Below are positions 49,915 through 58,260 of a stretch of 61,472 bases of DNA, piece after piece; position 1 is the first letter of the stretch, and every line of letters begins with the position of its first letter. The DNA is from Verrucomicrobiota bacterium (GTDB taxonomy: Bacteria > Verrucomicrobiota > Verrucomicrobiia > Chthoniobacterales > UBA10450). The stretch lies in NCBI GenBank assembly GCA_003221195.1, contig QHQO01000019.1, forward strand, positions 1 to 61,472, written 5' to 3'. The position numbers and the translations under genes were made by a program. Under the pieces are notes generated by a model, which worked only from the letters and a program-made list of their open reading frames with translations, made no database searches and had not been told where the DNA came from.

Positions 49915-51585
49915 TCAATGTCTTTGCAGGAATTGATGCACTTCTTCGGCCAACTTTCGGCCAATCCCTTCCGTGGAAGCGATTTCGTCCACCGTCGCTC
50001 TGCGCAGGCGATTCACCGAGCCGAACTTCCGCAACAGCAAATTCTTGCGGTTCTGACTCACACCGGGGCAATCATCAAGAATGCTTTCGCCGACTCGCTT
50101 TTTCATGAGCAATTGATGATACGCGTTGGCGAAGCGATGCGCCTCGTCGCGAATACGTTGAAGCAACCGCAAGGCGCCGGAGTCCATCGGAAGTTGCAGC
50201 GGCAACGCCCGGCCCGGCCGATAAATTTCCTCCCGTTCCTTGGCCAGGCCGATGATGGGAAGATCGTGAAGGCCTAATCGCTGCAATTCGCGGCACGCGG
50301 CGGAAAGCTGGCCCTTTCCACCATCGACAATGATCAGGTCTGGCAAGCGGACGGCAACAAAACCTCCGTCATTCTGAGCCGCGAGAGCTTTCGGGGTCGA
50401 GGAGTCCGGCGAAGTTACCTCTGGGTTTTGCAGTGGGATCCCTTCACCCATTCGACTATCGCTCAGGGCAGGCTTTTGGTCGGGATGACGGGAAATTCGC
50501 GCCAGCGCGTCGGCTGCATTCTCCTGCGAAAACTCCGCGATATCGGAGTTCGCCTTACGCGCCTCCAGCAGGACACGCGAATACCTGCGCCGGACAACCT
50601 CAGCCATGCTGGCGAAATCGTCCTGTCCTTCCACTGTTCGCACTCGATATCGGCGGTAATTGTCCTTATCCGGTACGCCATCCCGGAAACAAACCATCGA
50701 AGCGACGACATGCGTCGTGGAAATGTTTGAGATATCGAAGCATTCCATCACGCCCGGCACCTGCGGCAGTTGCAACGCATCAGCCAACGCGTGCACGTCA
50801 GCCATCGGATCGATCGAGCCCGGCAGACTGCCACGTGTAAAACGACGCATTGGCCTCGTCGTGCTGCGCAAGTCATCAATCATATTGCGCAACTCGGCAG
50901 CTTTCTCGAAATCCATTTTCTTGGCCGCCTTGCGCATTTCGTCTTCCAATATCGCGACCATTTCTCTCGATTTTCCTTCCAGGAACTCACAGGCTTGTAG
51001 GACGCGCTCGCGGTATTGCTCTGCCCTAATTTCGCTCAAACGCACTGGCACCTGATACGTCGCTGATTTTAATTCGCGCTCCGTAGGCGAGCCTCGTCCA
51101 AATGTGAGCACGCCAAATTTCTTGCGCATGAAATTCAATGTCTGCCGCAGCGCCCCGGCATGCGCATACGGACCGAAGTATCGGCTGCCGTCGTCCTTTT
51201 TGAACCGGGCCAGGCGAAAACGAGGCCACTCTTCCGAAAGATCGACCCGGACCAGCAGGAACCGCTTATCGTCCCGGAAGGAAACGTTGTAACGAGGCCG
51301 GTATTCCTTGATTAATTTGCCTTCCAGCAAAACTGATTCTGCTTCGCTGCGAACCGTATGCGTCTCGAAATTCCAGGTCGCCTCCAGCATGGCGCGCGTC
51401 TTCAAATCGGCTTGCGCCAGCTTGGACGGCAAAAAATATGAACCCACTCGTTTCCGGAGGTCCCGCGCTTTGCCCACGTAAATCACGCGGTTAAACCGGT
51501 CCCGCATCAGGTATACACCGGGCTTGTGCGGCACTTCGTGCACCTTTTTTTGCAGATCCGGCTTTTCTTTTTTTGACGAAGCCAT
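49915..51585 (-). CDS. uvrC: Excinuclease ABC subunit C
   Basis: 556 residues. The GIY-YIG domain is at the N-terminus (KPGVYLMRDRFNRVIYVGKA). The UVR motif is in AAKKMDFEKAAELRNMIDDL. The RNase H-like endonuclease domain has MECFDISNISTTHVVASMVC and PDLIIVDGGKGQLSAACREL, and helix-hairpin-helix motifs close the protein (NRLRRATVDEIASTEGIGRK). Two oddities. The region that usually holds four cysteines after the GIY-YIG domain has none here (GVLTFGRGSPTERELKSATY). An insertion of about 40 residues before FVAVRLPDLI is encoded by a palindromic repeat. UvrC makes both incisions in nucleotide excision repair. Confidence 0.93.
   Translation of the reverse strand: MASSKKEKPDLQKKVHEVPHKPGVYLMRDRFNRVIYVGKARDLRKRVGSYFLPSKLAQADLKTRAMLEATWNFETHTVRSEAESVLLEGKLIKEYRPRYNVSFRDDKRFLLVRVDLSEEWPRFRLARFKKDDGSRYFGPYAHAGALRQTLNFMRKKFGVLTFGRGSPTERELKSATYQVPVRLSEIRAEQYRERVLQACEFLEGKSREMVAILEDEMRKAAKKMDFEKAAELRNMIDDLRSTTRPMRRFTRGSLPGSIDPMADVHALADALQLPQVPGVMECFDISNISTTHVVASMVCFRDGVPDKDNYRRYRVRTVEGQDDFASMAEVVRRRYSRVLLEARKANSDIAEFSQENAADALARISRHPDQKPALSDSRMGEGIPLQNPEVTSPDSSTPKALAAQNDGGFVAVRLPDLIIVDGGKGQLSAACRELQRLGLHDLPIIGLAKEREEIYRPGRALPLQLPMDSGALRLLQRIRDEAHRFANAYHQLLMKKRVGESILDDCPGVSQNRKNLLLRKFGSVNRLRRATVDEIASTEGIGRKLAEEVHQFLQRH
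50367..50491. repeat. CGTCATYCYGA-ended repeat inserted in frame in uvrC
   Basis: About 125 bases with imperfect terminal inverted repeats: CGTCATTCTGAGCCGCGAG at one end, and CAGGCTTTTGGTCGGGATG with ACG at the other. It encodes HPDQKPALSDSRMGEG and PDSSTPKALAAQNDGG in uvrC. It matches the intergenic family at 47664 and 54150. Confidence 0.7.
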
Positions 51586-51723
51586 CCGGCTGCGAATTTA
51601 CGCACGAAGCAGCGGCTGGAAACCTTCGTTCCGCTTCGCTGGCCGCAAGGTCGCAATCGCGATGCAAAACTGAAGAGCGCTCCTTAGCCGAGCTCGCGGA
51701 CCCCGGCCCCGTGCTGCAGGTGC

Positions 51724-51758
51724 AAAAAAAGGCGCGCGATCGATGTGACCGCGCGCCA
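51724..51758 (-). terminator. Rho-independent terminator
   Basis: On the minus strand, GGCGCGCG and CGCGCGCC form the stem and a run of seven T follows. It lies 18 bases after the stop of the exported Thr-rich gene at 51776. Confidence 0.88.
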
Positions 51759-51775
51759 ATGTTACTTCGTTTTGG

Positions 51776-52204
51776 CTAAGGTCTTGTCGTCGTCGTAGTA
51801 GTTGTTTCCTCGTGCTTAATTACCGCGGGTGGCTGGCTCAACACGACTTTGCGCACGAGCACCCGGTCACCAACTGTCGTATAATAGATTGTTGCAGGCA
51901 TATCTGGCCGAATGGCCGACCAAGTGACGGTGCGACCTTCGGGATCTAGAATGGCCGTGTCTCTCGTGTAGTAATAACGCGCCGGCGCCGCACTCGGCGC
52001 GGTTCGGAACATAAAGTAATCCGAATCCGGAGTGTATGTTACGATCGTGCCAGCCGTGCTGGTCGTTGTCGCCTGAGTTGTCGTCGTACCGGTTACGGGG
52101 TCAGTCGTCGTAGTAGTTGTGGTCTCCTGGCCGAGCGCTATCCCCAGGGCTGCTGCGCAAGCCACTCCGGCCGCTAATATTTTCACTAATCTCGTTTGTT
52201 TCAT
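51776..52204 (-). CDS. Exported Thr-rich protein, copy 1
   Basis: 142 residues. Signal peptide about 1-25 (VKILAAGVACAAALGIALGQ). Then Thr runs (ETTTTTTTDPVTGTTTTQAT) and a small folded part (ARYYYTRDTAILDPEGRTVT, ATIYYTTVGDRVLVRKVVLS), ending in a second Thr run. No family is recognised. The first 12 residues and the central block match the neighbour at 52241-52684, so they arose by tandem duplication. The role may be in the envelope. A strong terminator follows. Confidence 0.75.
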   Translation of the reverse strand: MKQTRLVKILAAGVACAAALGIALGQETTTTTTTDPVTGTTTTQATTTSTAGTIVTYTPDSDYFMFRTAPSAAPARYYYTRDTAILDPEGRTVTWSAIRPDMPATIYYTTVGDRVLVRKVVLSQPPAVIKHEETTTTTTTRP

Positions 52205-52240
52205 ATTTAAGGGATCACCTCCATAGAATTGGGCGTTGAG

Positions 52241-52684
52241 TTAGGGCTTTGGTTTGGTCGCTGTTTTCGCCCCTTTTTTCTCGGAACCAACTGATTCGTT
52301 CACGACAATTTTCTGAACAATCATCCGATCACCTGACGTGGTGTAATAGATTGTTGCCCCAACACCTGGCCGAACTGCCGACTGATCTACGGCGTGACCT
52401 TCTGCATCAACAATAGCCGTATTCTTGGTTTGATAATAGCGAACAGCCGTCGCGTTTGGCGACGGGCGGAACGTAAAATCGGTCGCACCCGGCGCGTAAG
52501 TCGCAAACGTCCCTGTGGCCGCTGCCATTGTCGCTGTGCTTGTTGCGGGGTTGGCCGATGTGCCCGTTGTCTGCTGCTGCCGCAATCTTTCCTGGGCCGG
52601 GGGTTGCTGCGCGATGGCAGTTCCAAGTGCTGTTGCGCAAACAGCTCCCGCTGTCAATATTTTCACTAATCTCGTTTGTTTCAT
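52241..52684 (-). CDS. Exported protein, copy 2
   Basis: 147 residues from ATG at 52684. Same design as the gene downstream: signal peptide (VKILTAGAVCATALGTAIAQ), Gln/Thr/Ala-rich linker, then the shared block VRYYQTKNTAIVDAEGHAVD and ATIYYTTSGDRMIVQKIVVN, and a Lys-rich tail (KKGAKTATKPKP). The linker is less Thr-rich than in copy 1. The frame extends upstream to 52810, but those residues are not conserved. The 36-base gap between copies has AAGGGATCACC as ribosome-binding site for copy 1. Divergent from hisS. Confidence 0.75.
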   Translation of the reverse strand: MKQTRLVKILTAGAVCATALGTAIAQQPPAQERLRQQQTTGTSANPATSTATMAAATGTFATYAPGATDFTFRPSPNATAVRYYQTKNTAIVDAEGHAVDQSAVRPGVGATIYYTTSGDRMIVQKIVVNESVGSEKKGAKTATKPKP

Positions 52685-52841
52685 ATTTGTCCCTCTGCTT
52701 TGATTGAAGGGATGCGCTCCCTCGTGCATGTATTCGATTGTTCCATGCTGGAACTCACCCCTTGCATCCTTGTTTCGCATGCCCTGTCGCACGCGGTCGC
52801 CCCGAAACACCCAATTCCCAATCTTGCGTTGTAGCTATGTG

Positions 52842-54089
52842 ATGTTTATGCAGCCCTTACCTGGTTTTCGTGATTTCCTTCCCGACGATTGTGCGGTGCG
52901 CAATTTAATCTTTGCGCGTTGGCGCGAAGTCGCGCGGCGCTACGCTTTTGTCGAATGGGACGGTCCCCCGCTCGAGGCGACCGAGTTATACAGAAAGAAG
53001 AGCGGGACGGAAATTGTCGATCAACTCTTCAATTTCACTGACAAGGGCGAACGCGAAGTCGCGATGCGCCCGGAGCTAACGCCCACGCTTGCACGCGTAG
53101 TCGCCGCGCATGAGCGCGAATTTAAGAAACCGCTCAAATGGTTTTCTATCGGCCAATTTTTCCGTTACGAAAAACAACAGCGCGGAAGATTACGCGAACA
53201 TTTTCAGCTCAACTGCGACGTTATCGGAGAAGCAAACCTTGCCGCTGATATCGAGCTGGTGGCGCTTTGCATCGATATCCTGCGCGCCTTCGGGTTCACC
53301 GACAAAGATTTTGTGGTACGAGTAAGCGACCGCGATTTCTGGACCAATTTTCTCCGCGAAAAAGATATCTCAGGGGACCGATGGGACGAATTACTACAGG
53401 CAATCGATAAATTCGGACGCGAGCCGCGTGAGAAAACAGTCGAGAAACTTGGCAAGCTCGCCGATCCGGTCTTTGCGATTCTAAAGAGCGGCGGAAAAAG
53501 TGAGAGGCTCGATAGACTTGTCGATGGCCTTCGTGCGCGAGGATTGGCGGACTTCGTCTCCATTGATGTGGGTATCGTGCGCGGTCTGGCCTATTACACG
53601 GGCATGGTGTTCGAAGTGTTCGATCGTGCCGCGAAATTTCGTGCCATTGCTGGCGGGGGCCGTTACGACAATCTGATTGGAGTGCTGAGTGACGGCGCCG
53701 TTTCGATGCCAGCACTCGGCTTCGCCATGGGCGACGTAGTCCTAGGCGAGTTAATCAATGAAACAGCTCATGTGCGTGAGAAATTGGAGAATTCAATCGC
53801 GAACAGTCGAAAGATCGACATTTACGTTGTTATCGCAAAGGAACAGTGCCGCGCTGATGCGCTTGGGCAAATTCAACAACTTCGCGACCGCGGCTATCTC
53901 GTGGATTATCCGCTCACCAGCGAAAAGGTCGGCAAACAATTCCAACTCGCTGAGCAACTCGGAGCGCGCGTTGCGGTCTTGTTCGGAGATGAATGGCCGC
54001 AACTCAAACTAAAAGACATGAGCTCCGGCGAACAGCAGCTCGTCTCAAAAGACGATTTTATGTCGCATGTGGAAACTATCCTGCGCTAG
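52842..54089 (+). CDS. hisS: Histidyl-tRNA synthetase
   Basis: 415 residues from ATG at 52842 (ATG at 52848 is equally possible). Class II motifs: LPGFRDFLPDD, motif 2 in FFRYEKQQRGRLREHFQLNC, the His-specific GLAYYTGMVFEVFD, and motif 3 in ALGFAMGDVVLGEL. The C-terminal anticodon-binding domain starts at IDIYVVIAKEQCRADAL. It is slightly short against the usual 420-450 residues. Followed after 114 bases by aspS on the same strand, an arrangement found in many bacteria. The upstream in-frame region to 52704 overlaps the promoter region and is not conserved. Confidence 0.95.
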   Translation: MFMQPLPGFRDFLPDDCAVRNLIFARWREVARRYAFVEWDGPPLEATELYRKKSGTEIVDQLFNFTDKGEREVAMRPELTPTLARVVAAHEREFKKPLKWFSIGQFFRYEKQQRGRLREHFQLNCDVIGEANLAADIELVALCIDILRAFGFTDKDFVVRVSDRDFWTNFLREKDISGDRWDELLQAIDKFGREPREKTVEKLGKLADPVFAILKSGGKSERLDRLVDGLRARGLADFVSIDVGIVRGLAYYTGMVFEVFDRAAKFRAIAGGGRYDNLIGVLSDGAVSMPALGFAMGDVVLGELINETAHVREKLENSIANSRKIDIYVVIAKEQCRADALGQIQQLRDRGYLVDYPLTSEKVGKQFQLAEQLGARVAVLFGDEWPQLKLKDMSSGEQQLVSKDDFMSHVETILR

Positions 54090-54149
54090 ATCGCGCAGTT
54101 CTGGGGCCACAGGCTGCCAGCCTGCGCTTCCCAAATCCAATTGTCGCTA

Positions 54150-54190
54150 ATCGCTTGCGAGATTCTTCGCTTCGCTCAGAATGACGCGTA
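54150..54190. repeat. GATTCTTCGCTTCGCTCAGAATGACG repeat end
   Basis: TTCTTCGCTTCGCTCAGAAT then GACG. This is the conserved end of the CGTCATTCTGAGCG family; the opposite end near 54105 has a CAGGCTGCCAGCCTG palindrome. It fills most of the hisS-aspS gap. Confidence 0.6.
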
Positions 54191-54203
54191 CTTTTGGCAT
54201 CGC

Positions 54204-55991
54204 ATGTATCGCACGCACGATTGCAATTCTCTTCGCAAGAGCGACATCGGCAGGCAAGTCGCGCTGGCCGGTTGGGTAAATGTCACCCGCGATCATGGCG
54301 GAGTCATTTTCATTGATCTCCGCGATCGCGAAGGCCTGACGCAAATCGTGTTTCGGCCGGAGGAAAACGCGGAGCTTGCGAAGCAGGCGCATACATTGCG
54401 CAATGAAGACGTCCTTCAGGTTTCCGGTCACGTCGCTGCGCGCCTGCCAGGCACAGAAAATCCAAACCTTGCTACGGGCGACATCGAAATCATTCCGAGC
54501 GGACTGAAGATTCTGAATCGGGCTGACGATCTGCCGTTCCCAATCGACGCCAACCCGCACAACGAAGATTTGCGGATGACCCATCGGTATTATGACCTGC
54601 GCCGTCCCCGCTTTGCGCGCAACCTGCGGCTGCGACACCTCGCGGCGAAGGCGACGCGTGATTATCTCGACAGCCAGGGTTATCTCGAGGTTGAGACTCC
54701 AATCCTTTCCAAAAGCACACCGGAAGGGGCGCGCGATTTTTTAGTGCCAAGTCGAATGACGCCTGGAAAATTTTATGCGCTGCCGCAGGCGCCTCAGCAA
54801 TACAAACAACTCCTGATGGTCGCCGGCGTGGAAAAATATTTTCAGATCGCCAGATGTTTTCGCGACGAAGATTTGCGCGCCGACCGGCAACCTGAATTTA
54901 CCCAGATTGATATCGAGGCATCGTTCGTTACGCCAGAGGACATTTTCGCGGTTACCGAGGGAATGCTCGCTGCAATCTTCAAGGCTGCGCGCAACGTCGA
55001 GATCAAGATCCCGTTTGACCGACTTACTTACCGCGAAGCCGTTGATCGCTATGGGAGCGACAAACCCGATCGCCGTTTTGGGATGGAACTCGTCGACCTT
55101 GGAGAAAGTTTTCGCGAGAGTAGTTTCAAAGTCTTTCGCAGTGCGCTGGAATCTGGCGGCGTCGTGAAAGCAATTAACGCGAAGGGTTTTGCCGGAATCA
55201 CCATTGGGCAGGCAGACGAATTAACGGAAATTGCGAAGTTGTACCGCGCCAAAGGGCTCGCATTTATCAAGATTGAGAACGGCGAATGGAAATCGCCGAT
55301 TGTGAAGTTTTTTTCTGAGACTGAAAAGGCAGCGCTACGATCGAAACTAAAAATCGAGGAGGGGGACTGCGTCTTTTTCGGCGCAGACAAATGGGAAATC
55401 GCTTGTGAAGTTCTTGGGCGGTTGCGGTTGCGCATCGCAGAGATTCAGGATTTGCATGGTAGGGCGCGACCGCCGGGCGCGCCGGAATGGGATTTCCTCT
55501 GGGTCACAGATTTTCCGCTGTTTGAATGGAGCCCGGAAGAAAATAAATGGAACGCCATGCATCATCCTTTTACACGGCCGAAAGCGGAGGATATGTCGCT
55601 GTTTAATGAAAAGAAATTTCCCGATGTTCGAGCCGAAGCGTACGACGTCGTTTTGAATGGTGTCGAAATCGGTGGCGGCAGTATCCGAATTTACGAGTCG
55701 GAGTTGCAGGACAAAATGTTCGAAACTCTCGGCATTAGCCCTGAAAACCGGCAAGCGCAGTTCGGTCATTTGCTGCGTGCGCTGCGTCTTGGCGCGCCGC
55801 CACACGGTGGAATCGCGTTCGGGCTCGATCGGCTAGTGATGCTCATCGCCGGCGAACAAAATATTCGCGACGTAATAGCATTCCCAAAAAACAATCGGGG
55901 CATGGACCTGATGTCGAATTCACCCGCAGGAGTGGATGCCCGGCAGTTGCGGGATTTGTCGCTCAAACTAGCAAAAGATAAAGAACTGTAG
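54204..55991 (+). CDS. aspS: Aspartyl-tRNA synthetase
   Basis: 595 residues from ATG at 54204. Anticodon-binding OB fold (GWVNVTRDHGGVIFIDLRDR), class II motif 2 (ARCFRDEDLRADRQPEFTQI), the bacterial GAD insertion domain (VVKAINAKGFAGITIGQADE), and motif 3 (FGLDRLVMLIAGEQNIRDVI). The start at MYRTHDCNSLRK matches the family N-terminus; earlier in-frame codons read through a repeat. About nine residues (HGRARPPGA before PEWDFLWVTDFP) are encoded by a GC-rich palindrome. Whether it also charges tRNA-Asn cannot be judged here. Confidence 0.95.
   Translation: MYRTHDCNSLRKSDIGRQVALAGWVNVTRDHGGVIFIDLRDREGLTQIVFRPEENAELAKQAHTLRNEDVLQVSGHVAARLPGTENPNLATGDIEIIPSGLKILNRADDLPFPIDANPHNEDLRMTHRYYDLRRPRFARNLRLRHLAAKATRDYLDSQGYLEVETPILSKSTPEGARDFLVPSRMTPGKFYALPQAPQQYKQLLMVAGVEKYFQIARCFRDEDLRADRQPEFTQIDIEASFVTPEDIFAVTEGMLAAIFKAARNVEIKIPFDRLTYREAVDRYGSDKPDRRFGMELVDLGESFRESSFKVFRSALESGGVVKAINAKGFAGITIGQADELTEIAKLYRAKGLAFIKIENGEWKSPIVKFFSETEKAALRSKLKIEEGDCVFFGADKWEIACEVLGRLRLRIAEIQDLHGRARPPGAPEWDFLWVTDFPLFEWSPEENKWNAMHHPFTRPKAEDMSLFNEKKFPDVRAEAYDVVLNGVEIGGGSIRIYESELQDKMFETLGISPENRQAQFGHLLRALRLGAPPHGGIAFGLDRLVMLIAGEQNIRDVIAFPKNNRGMDLMSNSPAGVDARQLRDLSLKLAKDKEL
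55455..55487. repeat. Short palindrome in frame within aspS
   Basis: GGTAGGGCGCGACCGCCGGG then CGCGCC: GGCGCG and CGCGCC pair around an ACCGCCGGG loop. It encodes GRARPPGA, residues not expected at this position in AspRS. Confidence 0.5.
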
Positions 55992-55994
55992 TGG

Positions 55995-56011
55995 CGGCTG
56001 TGTCAGCCGCA
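55995..56011. terminator. Hairpin between convergent aspS and ferredoxin genes
   Basis: GCGGCTG-TGT-CAGCCGC, a 7-bp stem four bases after the aspS stop. Symmetric, so it could serve both strands; no T-run. Confidence 0.4.
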
Positions 56012-56031
56012 TTGCGTAACGAAATGCGGAT

Positions 56032-56352
56032 TCAATAACCCAGTGCCTTCTTTCGCTCGTTCGCGCCGGGCAACGCGTCCTTTTTCACTGTGATTGCCTC
56101 CGTGCCTGAGTCCTTCAGCTGATGAGCCTGAGTCGCGTTGAACTCAATATCCTTCGTGAATTCAGCGGGAAGGTCCGCCTCAGCATAGATCGCATGCACT
56201 GGGCATACATCCACACAGGCCATGCAATCAATGCAGTCCTCCGGGTGAATGACCACCTGGTTTTCCATTTCGTAGAAGCAGGCGACAGGGCACACTTCTA
56301 CACAGTCGGTGAACTTGCATCCGTTACATTTGTCGGTGACGACGTGAGGCAT
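56032..56352 (-). CDS. fdxA: Seven-iron ferredoxin
   Basis: 106 residues. Cys pattern of the FdxA family: CNGCKFTDCVEVCPVACF for the first part and CIDCMACVDVCPVHAIY for the second, giving 3Fe-4S and 4Fe-4S clusters. The C-terminal extension (DLPAEFTKDIEFNATQAHQL) is typical. It transfers electrons in the cytoplasm; the partner enzyme is not evident nearby. It is 97 bases downstream of the symporter gene on the same strand. Confidence 0.93.
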   Translation of the reverse strand: MPHVVTDKCNGCKFTDCVEVCPVACFYEMENQVVIHPEDCIDCMACVDVCPVHAIYAEADLPAEFTKDIEFNATQAHQLKDSGTEAITVKKDALPGANERKKALGY

Positions 56353-56449
56353 GGGATTTCAGCGGTTGATGTTGCGTGGAAAGGGCTGTCGTTAACGCTT
56401 GAAGTATTCCAGTGATGCCCGTCCGGTCAATCCCTGTTTCAATACCGCG

Positions 56450-58051
56450 CTAAGCCTCGGGCGGGTGATGTTCGCGGCCGGTCCGGAAAAGAATCGCCAC
56501 AAAAAACGTGACGATGGTGCCGAAACAGATCCACCATGGAAATGCCAATACCGGAAGCCAACCCGGCTGCTTGTAGAGCTGCGTGCTGAAAATACTGGCG
56601 ACGCCATTGGGCAATCCGCTCAAGATGGCGACGACGGCAAAGCCAACGATCATGGCAATGATGTTGCCGCGATCGTTCCCGCGCGTCCTGGTTAGCATTC
56701 CCGCAAAAAACACACCGAGCAGTGAGCCATAAGTATAGCCGAAAACGCTGAGGACAATTGGAATGATTCGGACATTAGGATGCACGATGACAAGATAGGA
56801 AGTAGTCGATGCCACGACGATCATCAGAACCGAGAACCAAACTGTGGCCCAGCGCACAGCGCGAAGACTTTGTTCACTTGTTGATGCAGGATTGATGTAA
56901 GGTTCATACCAATCACGTGTGAAACTGGTGGCGAGCGCGTTCAACGCGGTGCTGAGCGATCCCATGGCGGTGGCGAAGATCCCGGCGAGCAGCAATCCGC
57001 GAAGACCCACTGGCATTTGATAAAGAATGAAGTGGCAGAATGTTTCGTTCGGAGTCTTCGACAGCGTCGGATCGGGATGGGCCTGATAATAAACCCACAG
57101 CAATAAGCCGATGCTGAGAAACGTGAACGCGAGCGGGATGTCGGCGAGCCCGGAGCAAATAAGAGAGAGACGGCTCCGGCGTATGTCGGGCGCAGTCAAC
57201 ATTCGCTGCACCATGTCCTGATCCGTGCCGTGCGTGCCCATCGTGATGAATACTGCCCCGATCACGGCAAAAATTGTGTACTCGGTCTCGAACATGCTCT
57301 TCACTTTGTCCCAGCCATGTTTGGCCGGGTCGAGACCGGTTGTGATGAGATCCGAGACCTGAAACGCGCCGTGGCGTTGCACGATCTCGTGCCAGCCTCC
57401 TGGAATTGCGAAGTAAAGCAACCCAAGGGCAATTAACGCGCTCCCAATCATGATAGTGGCTTGAATTAAATCGGTCCAGATGACGGCCTTGATACCGCCG
57501 AACGTGGTATAAATGGCCGTGAGAATGACGATGGCAATCGTGGCACCGAGGTAAATCCAGAGAGTTTGAGTTTGATTTGGTCGAGTGCCGCTGATCATTT
57601 CGTAGGCAAGCGCGAGTGCAATGGCTGCCACATATAACCGCGCTCCGGAAGCAAGCAGACGGGTGATCATGAAAACAGCGGAAGCCGCGTTCTTGCTCGC
57701 AACCCCGAAGCGCGTGGTCAGGTACTCGTAGATCGAAAAAACTTTGTAGTCGTAATACGGCTTGATGAAAATATAGCTGACGAGAATGCGTCCGACGATC
57801 GTGCCGAAGGCGAGCTGTAAATAGGTATAATCGCGGTGGCTGAAGCCTTCCCCGGGCGTCCCGAAAAAAGTACCGGCACTTGTTTCAGCCGCCACGAGCG
57901 AGGCGAGCACGGCCCACCACGGAATTCTGCGACCGCCGAGCGCGAAGTCCTTGAGATTTTCCTCCTTCCGGCCCATGTAAAGGCCGATGGAAATGATTAG
58001 GATGAAATAGAGGAGTAGGACGCCACAATCAATAATCAGCCGAGCGTTCAT
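56450..58051 (-). CDS. Sodium:solute symporter (SSS family)
   Basis: 533 residues from ATG at 58051, with about thirteen membrane segments. SSS features include GRRIPWWAVLASLVAAETSA near the N-terminus, YLTTRFG, and the central YTTFGGIKAVIWTDLIQATI, a well-known family signature region. LSTALNALATSFTRDWYEPY follows further on. Substrate cannot be told from sequence; sugar or amino-acid uptake with Na+ is likely. An in-frame TTG 18 bases upstream lies at the edge of a repeat and was not used. Confidence 0.9.
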   Translation of the reverse strand: MNARLIIDCGVLLLYFILIISIGLYMGRKEENLKDFALGGRRIPWWAVLASLVAAETSAGTFFGTPGEGFSHRDYTYLQLAFGTIVGRILVSYIFIKPYYDYKVFSIYEYLTTRFGVASKNAASAVFMITRLLASGARLYVAAIALALAYEMISGTRPNQTQTLWIYLGATIAIVILTAIYTTFGGIKAVIWTDLIQATIMIGSALIALGLLYFAIPGGWHEIVQRHGAFQVSDLITTGLDPAKHGWDKVKSMFETEYTIFAVIGAVFITMGTHGTDQDMVQRMLTAPDIRRSRLSLICSGLADIPLAFTFLSIGLLLWVYYQAHPDPTLSKTPNETFCHFILYQMPVGLRGLLLAGIFATAMGSLSTALNALATSFTRDWYEPYINPASTSEQSLRAVRWATVWFSVLMIVVASTTSYLVIVHPNVRIIPIVLSVFGYTYGSLLGVFFAGMLTRTRGNDRGNIIAMIVGFAVVAILSGLPNGVASIFSTQLYKQPGWLPVLAFPWWICFGTIVTFFVAILFRTGREHHPPEA

Positions 58052-58069
58052 ATCGGCCTTATTTATCAA

Positions 58070-58150
58070 TGACGAATGACGAATGTCGAATGACGAAAGG
58101 AATCCGAATGAAGAATGACGAAACAGATCCGAATGTTTAAATGACGAAGC
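58070..58150. repeat. GAATGACGAA array
   Basis: AATGACGAATGACGAATGTC, GAATGACGAAAGGAATCCGA and AAATGACGAAGCATTTG. It lies in the divergent gap between the symporter and the ogg-like gene, in the same orientation as the arrays at 31972 and 44590. Confidence 0.75.
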
Positions 58151-58167
58151 ATTTGATCTTCATTGAA

Positions 58168-58260
58168 AAGGTGGATCGGCTTTTCCTCAAGACGATACTA
58201 AAATAACTGCACCTTCGGCGCCTGGATTGACATCGCGTTGAGGACAACGCGATCCACCTT
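58168..58260. repeat. 93-base inverted repeat abutting the ogg-like start codon
   Basis: The left end AAGGTGGATCGGCTTTTCCT and the right end, whose reverse complement is AAGGTGGATCGCGTTGTCCT, match at about 20 of 23 positions. The ATG of the glycosylase follows without a gap, so the right arm occupies the place of the ribosome-binding site. Confidence 0.75.
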
